NCBI GenBank assembly: GCA_964384625.1
Contig: CAYLNH010000268.1
Coordinates: 1 to 9,982, forward strand
Length of the DNA: 9,982 nt
Direction: 5' to 3'
Source of the DNA: CAYLNH01 sp964384625
GTDB taxonomy: Bacteria; Verrucomicrobiota; Lentisphaeria; JABSQK01
Below, piece by piece: positions 1-6,242 of the stretch; position 1 is the first letter of the stretch, and each line of letters opens with the position of its first letter. The notes under the pieces were generated by a model, which had not been told where the DNA came from, ran no database searches, and worked only from the letters and a program-made list of their open reading frames with translations. A program made the position numbers and the translations under genes.

Positions 1-3
1 GGA

Positions 4-26
4 GGGGCCCAACGACGGGCCCCTTT
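4..26 (+). terminator. Rho-independent terminator-like hairpin of an upstream gene
   Basis: A perfect 7-bp GC stem, GGGGCCC (4-10) with GGGCCCC (17-23), closes a 6-nt loop (AACGAC) and is followed by TTT. Read on the plus strand this looks like the terminator of a gene that ends before the window. The T-run is only three bases, so termination strength is uncertain. On the minus strand it lies beyond the end of the transferase operon, after the 43-bp repeats, and could also act as a backstop there. Confidence 0.5.
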
Positions 27-32
27 CCTACC

Positions 33-44
33 CCTATCGATAGG
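33..44. repeat. 12-bp perfect palindrome beside the 43-bp repeats
   Basis: CCTATCGATAGG is its own reverse complement. Its right half (ATAGG followed by AGG) resembles the TACGATAGGAGG junction between the later repeat units, so it may be the outer end of the repeat array and not an independent operator. No function can be assigned. Confidence 0.4.
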
Positions 45-47
45 AGG

Positions 48-176
48 AGGGAGGATGGAGGAGGCGCAGTTGAGACAACTGCGGCTACGGTAGGAGGATG
101 GAGGAGGCGCAGTTGAGACAACTGCGGCTACGATAGGAGGAGGGAGGATGCGCAGTTGAGACAACTGCTCCTCCGC
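48..176. repeat. Three tandem 43-bp units, each with a perfect hairpin core
   Basis: The units lie at 48-90, 91-133 and 134-176. The first two match at 40 of 43 positions. The third keeps the left part and core but diverges after the core. Each core is an inverted repeat, CGCAGTTG-AGA-CAACTGCG (65-83 and 108-126; in unit three 151-168, lacking the last G). In unit three the diverged right end reads TCCTCC, which can pair with GGAGGA to its left and gives a longer hairpin. The array starts about 15 bp past the stop of the minus-strand operon, so it would lie in the 3' untranslated RNA of that operon. The spacing is fixed at 43 bp with no unique spacers, so this is not a CRISPR. A related copy lies at 8034-8064. 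Confidence 0.85.
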
Positions 177-190
177 CCGCGCGGCACGTT

Positions 191-838
191 TCAGGCCGAA
201 CCACTCAGCCAGGCGGCGGTGTGCGGGCGGGGGTGCTCCGCCAGAAAGGCGCGCAGGGTCGGCAGGTCGCTGCCGTGATCAATGTCGAACGTCTCCGGCA
301 GTTCCCGCCAGACAATGCCGGCGTCGTCGAGGCGTATCCGCGTCGTCGCCATGACCGTATCTGTACCCCACTGCACGTCGACAAAGAGGGCGGCGCAAGG
401 GGCGGATTGGCCCACCAGCACGTAGCCGCCGTCGTCCGCCGGTTCGAGCACGACCTGGTGTCGGGCCAGCGCGGCGAACGCCCGTTCGAAGCTGGCAACG
501 CAGTGCGTCACACAATCCGTGCCGATCAGGATTGCGCGTTCGGCGCCGGCGCTCAGGACCTCCTTGAAGGTGCGGGCCATCCGGGCGCCGAGGTCGGCGC
601 CCTGCTGCCCGGCGAAGTCAATGCCGGCCGGGACGATGCCGGCGAAGTCTGCCGGTGTGCTGTCGGGCGGATGCCAGAGGCGCACGCGGCAGTCAGGCAG
701 TTGGAGTGCGGCATCACAGGCATCCAGCAGCAGCGCCTGCGCCAGACCGGCGGCGGCGTCAGGGCCGATGTCGCGGGCGAGCCGGCTCTTCGTTCGCCCC
801 GGAATCGGGGGCTTGGCGTAGATGCAGATCTCTCTCAT
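191..838 (-). CDS. TIGR04282/DUF2064 family nucleotide-sugar transferase-like protein
   Basis: This 215-residue protein has a GT-A-like nucleotidyl/glycosyl transferase fold of the TIGR04282 family (rSAM/selenodomain-associated transferase 1, also annotated as an arsenosugar-biosynthesis glycosyltransferase). Visible family motifs are the N-terminal AKPPIPGRTKSRLA (8-21), where AKxPxxGxxKxRL is typical, QQGADLGARM (78-87), GTD (106-108), PADDGGYVLVG (133-143) and WGTDTV (157-162). The metal or nucleotide site is usually G(S/T)DxPxL. Here it reads GTDCVTH, so the Asp is kept but the following residues are unusual. No signal peptide or membrane segment is seen. It is the last gene of the operon, and its ATG overlaps the rsmA stop codon (ATGA), implying coupled translation. 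The substrate is unknown. No radical SAM or selenodomain partner is in the window. Family assignment is firm and function is not. Confidence 0.87.
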   Translation of the reverse strand: MREICIYAKPPIPGRTKSRLARDIGPDAAAGLAQALLLDACDAALQLPDCRVRLWHPPDSTPADFAGIVPAGIDFAGQQGADLGARMARTFKEVLSAGAERAILIGTDCVTHCVASFERAFAALARHQVVLEPADDGGYVLVGQSAPCAALFVDVQWGTDTVMATTRIRLDDAGIVWRELPETFDIDHGSDLPTLRAFLAEHPRPHTAAWLSGSA

Positions 839-1668
839 GTTTCACCGGCCCGGATGCGCTCCGCCAGTTCGCGGAACTGTGACACCGTGAGTTCTTCCGC
901 GCGGACGTTCTCGGAAAGCTCCATGGCTTCGTAGGCTACGCTGCAGGTCAGTTCGTCGATGCCGTCGTTTCGCAGTGCTTTGAGCAGTTTCTTGCGGCGG
1001 TGCTGAAAGGCGATGCGAATCAGGTGCGAGGCCCACTGCCAGTGGCCGCGGTCGGGGGCGCCGGTTCGACGATCGAATGACAGCGCGGTGGACGTCACTT
1101 GTGGCTGTGGGTAGAAGACCGACGGCGAGATGGTCCGATTCAGGCGGATGTCATAGAGCATCTGCGTGCGTACGCTCAAGCTGCCGTAGGCTTTGGTCCG
1201 GGGCGCTGCCGCCAGGCGTTCGGCCATCTCTTTCTGCAGCACGAAATCCATGCGTCGGGGTGGGTTGTCGAGGTCGAGAACGCGTGCCACGATGACGGAA
1301 GAAACGGCATACGGCAGATTGCCCAGGCAGCGCCAGGGCGCCTCGCCAACCAGTTCGGCATAGTCGACACGGGCGGCGTCGGCCTGCAACACGGTGATCC
1401 GCGGTTCGGCGGCGAAGTGCTCCCGGAGATACGCCGCCAGCCGGACGTCGTATTCGATTGCGATGACCTCGGCGCCGCCGACGAGCAGCAGTTCGGTCAT
1501 GGCGCCCAGGCCTGGGCCGATCTCGACAATCCGTTCATCGGAACGGATTTCGGCTTCGGCGATCAGGCGGTGGCGGAGGTTGTCGTCAACGAGGAAGTTC
1601 TGCCCGAGCTTGCGGCTCGGCTTGATCTTCAGCCGGCCGAGCAATTGTCTGGCTTCACTGCGGGTCAC
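835..1668 (-). CDS. rsmA: 16S rRNA (adenine1518/1519-N6)-dimethyltransferase RsmA (KsgA)
   Basis: RsmA transfers four methyl groups from S-adenosylmethionine to two adjacent adenines in helix 45 of 16S rRNA, a late 30S assembly checkpoint in the cytosol. The 277-residue length is normal for the family. The sequence shows LGQNFL (21-26), SAM motif I VEIGPGLG (48-55), the acidic ribose-binding IEYD (71-74), QADA (95-98), catalytic NLPY (117-120), FYPQPQV (185-191) and the C-terminal FQHRRKKLLKAL (221-232). The start is GTG at 1668: the upstream frame reaches the stop of the previous gene with no other start, and this start places QNFL correctly. No good Shine-Dalgarno site is visible, so expression may depend on reinitiation from the SurA-like gene, 24 nt upstream. 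The stop overlaps the next gene by 4 nt. surA and rsmA are also close neighbours in enterobacteria. Confidence 0.97.
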   Translation of the reverse strand: MTRSEARQLLGRLKIKPSRKLGQNFLVDDNLRHRLIAEAEIRSDERIVEIGPGLGAMTELLLVGGAEVIAIEYDVRLAAYLREHFAAEPRITVLQADAARVDYAELVGEAPWRCLGNLPYAVSSVIVARVLDLDNPPRRMDFVLQKEMAERLAAAPRTKAYGSLSVRTQMLYDIRLNRTISPSVFYPQPQVTSTALSFDRRTGAPDRGHWQWASHLIRIAFQHRRKKLLKALRNDGIDELTCSVAYEAMELSENVRAEELTVSQFRELAERIRAGET

Positions 1669-1692
1669 CGGGCTGGTCCGGATGGGGGCACG

Positions 1693-2694
1693 CTATTCTT
1701 CCTGGCCGAAGTAGATGCGGGTATAGGTTTTGCGGCGGAGTTCACGGATGAACGCCTGGTACCGCTCGGCCTTGGCGCGGCGGGCGAGGATTGCCTTGAT
1801 CTTGCTGTGCACCGTTTTGAGCGGTTTGAGTTCGCCGGGGACGAGTTGGTCAATGTACAGCCAGGTAACACTGCCGGCGTGTTCGAAGGGCTTCGAGACC
1901 TGGCCTTTCTTCAAGCCCTGAATCGCTTTGCGGTAGGCCTGATTGAGTTCGGCGGTCTTCATCTCGGGCAGCAAGCCGCCCTGTTCCCGGGCGTAGCCAT
2001 GGGAGTATGCCTGCACGGCTGAAGCGAAGGGGGCATCGCCCGCCAGCGCGGCGGTGACCTGGTCAACTTTCTTCTTCAACTCGGCCTCGGAAAGCCCCTG
2101 CTTGCGAATACTAAGCAGGCGCAGCGTGACGCGGCCCTGAACGCGAAACTCGTCTTTGTTCGCTTCGTAATACGCGCTGATGTCGCCGGGTGCGATGCGG
2201 ACGGAGCGGTCCACCTGCTGGGCCGTCAGCAATTCGACGGCAGCCTGTTTCCGCAGGCGATCGCGAAAATCAGCCAACGTCATCTGCTGCCGCCGCAACT
2301 GTTCGATAAACTTCTCGCGATCGCCGTCGGCGCGTTTGGCGATGATGCGGGCCAGACGTTCGCTGACGAGTTCCTCGGGGAGAACAAAGCCGCGGCGCTG
2401 GAACTCGCCGTAGATGACTTCGCGGTTGACCAGTTCGCGGGCGACAGCGTGGCGGTAGCGAAGCATCTCCTGCTCGAGGGCTTCCTGTTCCTTGGGGATG
2501 ATCAGGGAATCGTCGTCCAGGTATTTGAGACTCAGGTATTCCTCGCCGGCCCGCGTGGAGGAGGTGACGTCGTAGGTGGTAATCAGGCGGTCGCCGACAA
2601 CCGCGAGGAGACTGTCGGTATGGATCAGTTTCTCCTGGGCGGCCAGCCCCCCCAGGAAGCAGACGAGGCCTAAAACTCCAGCACCCCACCTCAT
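1693..2694 (-). CDS. SurA-like periplasmic chaperone with one parvulin (PpiC) domain
   Basis: This 333-residue exported protein probably helps outer-membrane or periplasmic proteins fold. Residues 1-19 form a signal peptide (short charged start, hydrophobic core, LAA before Q20). A SurA_N-like helical region follows (about 27-165), with the typical AVVGDRLITTYDV opening at 31-43. A parvulin-type prolyl isomerase domain spans about 188-285 (VTLRLLSIRK, then YSHGYAREQGGLLPEM and LKKGQVSKPFEH). A helical tail rich in Arg and Lys ends the protein. E. coli SurA has two parvulin domains and about 428 residues, so this is a shorter single-domain relative. The parvulin domain lacks an obvious full set of catalytic residues, so it may be a chaperone more than an isomerase. 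Its ATG overlaps the clpX stop (ATGA), so it is probably coupled to clpX. Confidence 0.85.
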   Translation of the reverse strand: MRWGAGVLGLVCFLGGLAAQEKLIHTDSLLAVVGDRLITTYDVTSSTRAGEEYLSLKYLDDDSLIIPKEQEALEQEMLRYRHAVARELVNREVIYGEFQRRGFVLPEELVSERLARIIAKRADGDREKFIEQLRRQQMTLADFRDRLRKQAAVELLTAQQVDRSVRIAPGDISAYYEANKDEFRVQGRVTLRLLSIRKQGLSEAELKKKVDQVTAALAGDAPFASAVQAYSHGYAREQGGLLPEMKTAELNQAYRKAIQGLKKGQVSKPFEHAGSVTWLYIDQLVPGELKPLKTVHSKIKAILARRAKAERYQAFIRELRRKTYTRIYFGQEE

Positions 2695-4004
2695 GCCACG
2701 TTCTGGTCCTTCTCGCCCGACTTCTTCTTCTTCTTCCGCTTCTTCATCGGCGGCTTGGCGTTCGAAGTGACCACGCGTTCATTGATCGTCACTTCGGCCA
2801 CGTCTTTGCGGGACGGGATTTCGAACATGACATCAACCATCAGCGTTTCGATAATCGAGCGCAGGCCACGCGCGCCGGAGCCGCGATTGATGGCCTTGCG
2901 GGCCAGGGCCTTGAGGGCGCCGTCGGTGAAGTGCAGCTTCACCTTCTCCATTTCAAAGAGGGTCTGATACTGCTTGGTGATGGCATTGCGCGTTTCGGTC
3001 AGGATCTTCACCAGCTCATCTTCGCTGAGTTCCTTGAGCACAGCGATGACCGGCAGGCGGCCGATGAACTCGGGGATCAGCCCGAACTTGAGCAGGTCTT
3101 CAGGTTCGGCGCGATGGAGGATGGCCGTATCGCCCTCGGCCAGCAACTTGTCCTTCTCGCCCTCGGTCAAGTCCGGATTGAACCCGACGACCTGGCGGCC
3201 GAGACGGCGATGGACCACCTTGTCCAGACCGACAAAGGCGCCGGCACAGATGAACAGCACATTGCTGGTGTCAACCTGCAGGTACTCCTGGTGCGGGTGC
3301 TTGCGCCCGCCCTTGGGCGGGACGTTCGCTACCGTGCCCTCGAGAATCTTCAACAGCGCCTGCTGTACGCCTTCACCGGAGACGTCGCGCGTGATGGAGA
3401 CGTTCTCGGTCTTGCGCGCGATCTTATCGATCTCGTCAACGTAGATGATCCCGATCTGCGCCCGTTCCACATCGTAGTCCGCCGACTGCACCAGCCGCAG
3501 AATGATGTTCTCCACGTCCTCGCCGACGTAGCCGGCTTCGGTCAAGGTCGTCGCATCGGAGATGGCGAACGGCACGTCCAGAATCCGCGCCATGGTGCGG
3601 GCCAGGAGGGTCTTGCCGGAACCCGTCGGCCCGATCAGCAAGACGTTGCTTTTCTCGAGTTCGACGTCGGATTCGAGGTGGCCGCCCTCGCGAATGAACT
3701 GCAGACGTTTGTAATGGTTGTGGACCGCCACGGAAAGCACGCGCTTGACATAGTCCTGGCCGATCACGTAGTCGTCGAGATAGGATTTCATCTCGGTCGG
3801 CAGCGGCACGTCGAGTTTCGGGATGTTCGGCTGTTCCGCCGGCAGCTCCTCGTCGGGGTCATGATCGACGACCATGTTGTGACAGAGCTGGACGCAGTCG
3901 GCACAGATGAAGACCCCGGACGGGCTGGAGATCATCTGCGGTGCTTCATCGCGATGGCGTCCGCAAAACGCACAAGTCACATCGGAACGTCGGCCACGGG
4001 CCAT
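2691..4004 (-). CDS. clpX: ATP-dependent Clp protease ATP-binding subunit ClpX
   Basis: ClpX is the AAA+ unfoldase that recognises tagged substrates and threads them into ClpP. The 437 residues contain the N-terminal C4 zinc-binding domain (Cys11, Cys14, Cys34, Cys37), Walker A GPTGSGKT (125-132), pore-1 loop GYVG (158-161), Walker B IIYVDEID (186-193), the RKH loop (234-236), the pore-2 GAF (255-257), the arginine-finger region EFIGRLP (312-318) and sensor 2 GARGLR (377-382). The ClpP-docking loop, IGF in E. coli, reads VGF at 273-275, a conservative change. The tail is unusual: after about residue 417 it is strongly basic (KKRKKKKK, 421-428) and ends EKDQNVA. The ATG is preceded by GGAGGA (4009-4014), 4 nt upstream. 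It lies 15 nt after clpP, the usual order, and overlaps the SurA-like gene by 4 nt. Confidence 0.98.
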   Translation of the reverse strand: MARGRRSDVTCAFCGRHRDEAPQMISSPSGVFICADCVQLCHNMVVDHDPDEELPAEQPNIPKLDVPLPTEMKSYLDDYVIGQDYVKRVLSVAVHNHYKRLQFIREGGHLESDVELEKSNVLLIGPTGSGKTLLARTMARILDVPFAISDATTLTEAGYVGEDVENIILRLVQSADYDVERAQIGIIYVDEIDKIARKTENVSITRDVSGEGVQQALLKILEGTVANVPPKGGRKHPHQEYLQVDTSNVLFICAGAFVGLDKVVHRRLGRQVVGFNPDLTEGEKDKLLAEGDTAILHRAEPEDLLKFGLIPEFIGRLPVIAVLKELSEDELVKILTETRNAITKQYQTLFEMEKVKLHFTDGALKALARKAINRGSGARGLRSIIETLMVDVMFEIPSRKDVAEVTINERVVTSNAKPPMKKRKKKKKSGEKDQNVA

Positions 4005-4019
4005 GGAATCCTCCGTCGT

Positions 4020-4658
4020 TTATTTCTTCATACCGGAGTTCTTGTTTGCGTCGAAGTCGAGGACTTCATCAACGAGACCGTATTTCACGGCTTCTTCGGG
4101 CGTCATAAAGTAGTCGCGATCCGTGTCTTTTTCGACATCCTTGATGCTCTTGCCGGTGTGCTTGGCGATAATCTCATTGAGCAACGCATGATTGCGCATG
4201 ATCTCTTCGGCCTGGATACCGATATCGGCGGCGGTGCCTTCGGTGCCGCCGATGACCTGGTGGATCATCAGGCGCGAGTGGGGCAGGGCGTAGCGTTTGC
4301 CTTTGGTGCCGGCGGCAATCAGCAGGGCGCCGAGGCTGGCGGCCTGACCGATGCAGAAGGTGCGGATATCGCAGGAGATCATCTGCATGGTGTCGTAGAT
4401 CGCCATGCCTGCGGTCACGCCGCCGCCCGGGCTGTTGACGTAGAATTGGATGTCCTTGTGCGGGTCCACCGACTGCAGATACAGGAACTCCGCCACTTTG
4501 ATGTTGGCCACGTAATCGTCAACCGGCGAGCCGAGGATGATAATACGGTCCTTCAGCAGGCGCGAAAAAATATCGTAACCGCGTTCGCCGTGGGCTTCCT
4601 GCTCCACGACCATCGGGATCAATCCCGAATTGCGCACTGTTTTCATCTGGTTCTCCAT
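4020..4658 (-). CDS. clpP: ATP-dependent Clp protease proteolytic subunit ClpP
   Basis: ClpP is the serine peptidase whose two heptameric rings form the degradation chamber used by ClpX. The catalytic triad is visible: Ser108 in GQAASLGA, His133 in RLMIHQ and Asp182 in DTDRDYF, with the same spacing as in E. coli (Ser to His 25, Ser to Asp 74). FYVNSPGG (72-79) is the substrate-binding strand. The 212-residue length is typical, including a short N-terminal propeptide region. Start choice is not settled. The first ATG (4658) is 3 nt after the tig stop, with GGAGG 11 nt upstream. A second in-frame ATG at 4646 has GGAG with a 6-nt spacer and would give 208 residues; both keep the whole mature protein. 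The C-terminus carries a polar tail (DANKNSGMKK). Confidence 0.98.
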   Translation of the reverse strand: MENQMKTVRNSGLIPMVVEQEAHGERGYDIFSRLLKDRIIILGSPVDDYVANIKVAEFLYLQSVDPHKDIQFYVNSPGGGVTAGMAIYDTMQMISCDIRTFCIGQAASLGALLIAAGTKGKRYALPHSRLMIHQVIGGTEGTAADIGIQAEEIMRNHALLNEIIAKHTGKSIKDVEKDTDRDYFMTPEEAVKYGLVDEVLDFDANKNSGMKK

Positions 4659-4661
4659 CAG

Positions 4662-6023
4662 CTATTCGTCCTCCGCCTTGTCGTCGGCTTCGGGTTCCGG
4701 CGGTTCGGTCTCGGTAATCTTGGCCATTTCGATGAGTTTGTCCAGTACCTTGTCCTGCATCGAGTTCATGTACATGCCTTCGGCCATGGCCATCTCGTTG
4801 TAGCGTTCGCGGAACTGCTGCTCCGAGAGGCCCTGGTAGCTGCGGATTGCATCCATCTGGGCCTGAACTTCTTCGAACGGGACCTCCACCTCTTCGGCTT
4901 CAGCAATCGCCTCGACGAGATAGCGCAGACGCAGGCGCTGACCGGCGCGCGAGGCCGCCTCCGCTTTCCGGGCGTCCTCGTCGTCGTCCTCGCCGTCGCC
5001 GCCGCCCTGCTGCTGCTGTTGCTGCTTCTCGCGGTCCATCTCGCGCAGGACCATCTCGACTTCCGACTCGAACACCTTCGGCGGCAGTGGGAACTCGGCG
5101 CCGTCGAGCAGTTTCTCGATCACCTGGCTGTGCAGATGATTGCTCTGCCCCTGCTCGAGCTGGCTTTCGAGACGCTCACGCACCTTGGCCTTCAGGTCGT
5201 CAACGGATTCAGCGCCGAGCTGTTTGGCGAAGTCATCGGTCAACTCCGGCCGGACGCGGCTGTGGACTTCGGCAATCTTGAAGGTGTACTGCCCCGTCTT
5301 GCCGGCCAGGAACGGCTCGTAGAAGTCGTCCGGGAACTCAACGTCCAATGTCCGTTCGTCATCGGCGGAGACGCCGACCAGTCCCTCGGCGACCCCCGGG
5401 ATCATCTCCGGCTCGCCCAGCAGCAGCCAGGTTTCTTCCACTTCGACCATGCGTTTGGCGGGGTCCGGGACCTCCTCGTCGCCGTCGCTGAAGCTCGAGT
5501 GATAGCCGACCTTGACCAAATCGCCGGCTTCGGCTTCGCGGTCGACCTTCTCATAGGTTGAACGCTGCTCGAGCAGGTCGTCGATCGTGTTCTGCACCTG
5601 ATTCTCGGAGACCTCGATCTTGTACTGCGTCAGTTCCAGGCCCTTGTAGTCCGGCAGGGAAATCTCGGGTTTGACGTCGAATTCGACGGTGAACGCGAAG
5701 TCCTTGTCTTCGGCGACTTCGCCCTGTTTGTCCGGCACGATGGTGGGATAGGTGACCGGACTGAGTTCCTGCTGTTCAATCGCGGATTGCAGGTTGTCGC
5801 GCAGCAGGGCCTGGCGCACCTCGTCGACGATCTTATCGCCGTAGCGTTTGTTGATCAGCTTGTCCGGGGCTTTGCCGGGGCGGAAGCCCGGAATCCTGGC
5901 GCTGTTGCGGATCTGCGAGCGAACCTTTTTGAAGGCGGTCTTCACCTGCTCGCTCGGGATGGTCACGTCGAGGGTGTAGTGACACTCCTCGGCGGCAGTC
6001 GCAGTTGCCGTGAAATTGGCCAT
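4662..6023 (-). CDS. tig: Trigger factor, ribosome-associated chaperone and prolyl isomerase
   Basis: Trigger factor binds near the ribosomal exit tunnel (L23) and shields nascent chains. The 453 residues show the N-terminal ribosome-binding domain with signature GFRPGKAP (46-53), a central FKBP-type isomerase domain (about 163-250, starting AGDLVKVGY) and the C-terminal helical chaperone domain. The frame is open for 42 more codons to 6149, but those residues are not family-like. MANFTATATA, leading into the TIPSEQV region, is where homologues begin, so ATG 6023 is chosen. A weak Shine-Dalgarno site (GGAACGAG) lies before it. An odd low-complexity insert at residues 334-350 (six Gln, three Gly, then mostly acidic) interrupts the C-terminal domain. 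The acidic C-terminus (EPEADDKAEDE) is common in this family. This is the first gene of the operon, and tig-clpP-clpX is a widely conserved order. Confidence 0.96.
   Translation of the reverse strand: MANFTATATAAEECHYTLDVTIPSEQVKTAFKKVRSQIRNSARIPGFRPGKAPDKLINKRYGDKIVDEVRQALLRDNLQSAIEQQELSPVTYPTIVPDKQGEVAEDKDFAFTVEFDVKPEISLPDYKGLELTQYKIEVSENQVQNTIDDLLEQRSTYEKVDREAEAGDLVKVGYHSSFSDGDEEVPDPAKRMVEVEETWLLLGEPEMIPGVAEGLVGVSADDERTLDVEFPDDFYEPFLAGKTGQYTFKIAEVHSRVRPELTDDFAKQLGAESVDDLKAKVRERLESQLEQGQSNHLHSQVIEKLLDGAEFPLPPKVFESEVEMVLREMDREKQQQQQQGGGDGEDDDEDARKAEAASRAGQRLRLRYLVEAIAEAEEVEVPFEEVQAQMDAIRSYQGLSEQQFRERYNEMAMAEGMYMNSMQDKVLDKLIEMAKITETEPPEPEADDKAEDE
4974..5024. repeat. Triplet-repeat tract inside tig (poly-Gln/Gly/acidic insert)
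   Basis: Read on the plus strand, the tract is a run of GTC/CTC/GCC and then CTG-type triplets, and it encodes QQQQQQ-GGGDGEDDDED on the minus strand. Five of the six Gln codons are CAG, which suggests slippage-driven expansion. The reading frame is kept, so the gene is intact. Confidence 0.7.
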
Positions 6024-6148
6024 ATCTCGTTCCAGAAGCTTATGTTGGTTCAAGTGCAAGGCAAGGGCGCAAAGCAGCCCGGGTCCAGAAACGTAAACGG
6101 GTACCCTACTCAACTTCCTGACGAAATCAACCCGCCTCCCGGACATCA

Positions 6149-6176
6149 TTGCAAAGCCTCCGCCCGCCGTTATGGT
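6149..6176 (+). promoter_or_regulatory. Candidate sigma70-type promoter for asnS
   Basis: TTGCAA (6149-6154) and TATGGT (6171-6176) are separated by 16 nt. Each box matches the consensus at four of six positions. Transcription would start near 6183 and give a leader of about 60 nt that includes the hairpin at 6187-6206. This is weak evidence in GC-rich DNA from an unidentified lineage. Confidence 0.3.
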
Positions 6177-6186
6177 TACCCTCGTC

Positions 6187-6206
6187 CCGCCTCACTGCCG
6201 AGGCGG
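6187..6206 (+). other. Hairpin in the asnS leader
   Basis: CCGCCTC (6187-6193) and GAGGCGG (6200-6206) form a perfect 7-bp stem with a 6-nt loop, ending 36 nt before the asnS ATG. It has no T-run after it. If transcribed from the candidate promoter it would sit almost at the 5' end of the mRNA, where it could protect the message. It is not a member of the GAGAC-centred repeat family. Confidence 0.4.
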
Positions 6207-6242
6207 ATTCCGAGAACACCAAAGAAACGGTTAGCGGGGACT

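Larger units (their letters stand above)
6024..6242. promoter_or_regulatory. Divergent intergenic region between tig (minus) and asnS (plus)
   Basis: These 219 bases separate two divergent start codons, so they must carry promoters for the six-gene minus operon and for asnS. For the minus operon I see only weak boxes (for example TTGATT, 16 nt, TAGGGT) and will not assign a promoter. No tRNA, T-box antiterminator or other recognisable riboswitch was found, although asnS is a type of gene that can carry a T-box. Confidence 0.6.

Noticed and set aside
48..176. CRISPR array
   Set aside because: The units are contiguous with no unique spacers between them, only three copies exist, and no cas genes are present.
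2931..5561. An 876-codon plus-strand open frame opposite clpX, clpP and tig
   Set aside because: It lies wholly antisense to three firmly identified genes, and its His/Asp/Leu-rich composition is what GC-rich codon use produces on the opposite strand. It has no recognisable domain.
6024..6149. Extended tig start giving 42 extra N-terminal residues
   Set aside because: The extra residues do not look like trigger factor, and homologues begin at the MANF-like start at 6023.
5787..6242. Extended asnS start giving 152 extra residues
   Set aside because: The extension runs antisense through tig and lacks a domain. The AsnRS family N-terminus matches ATG 6243.
6024..6242. tRNA or T-box in the tig-asnS region
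   Set aside because: A GGTTCAAG stretch resembles a T-loop, but no stems of a cloverleaf fit around it. No T-box antiterminator sequence was found.
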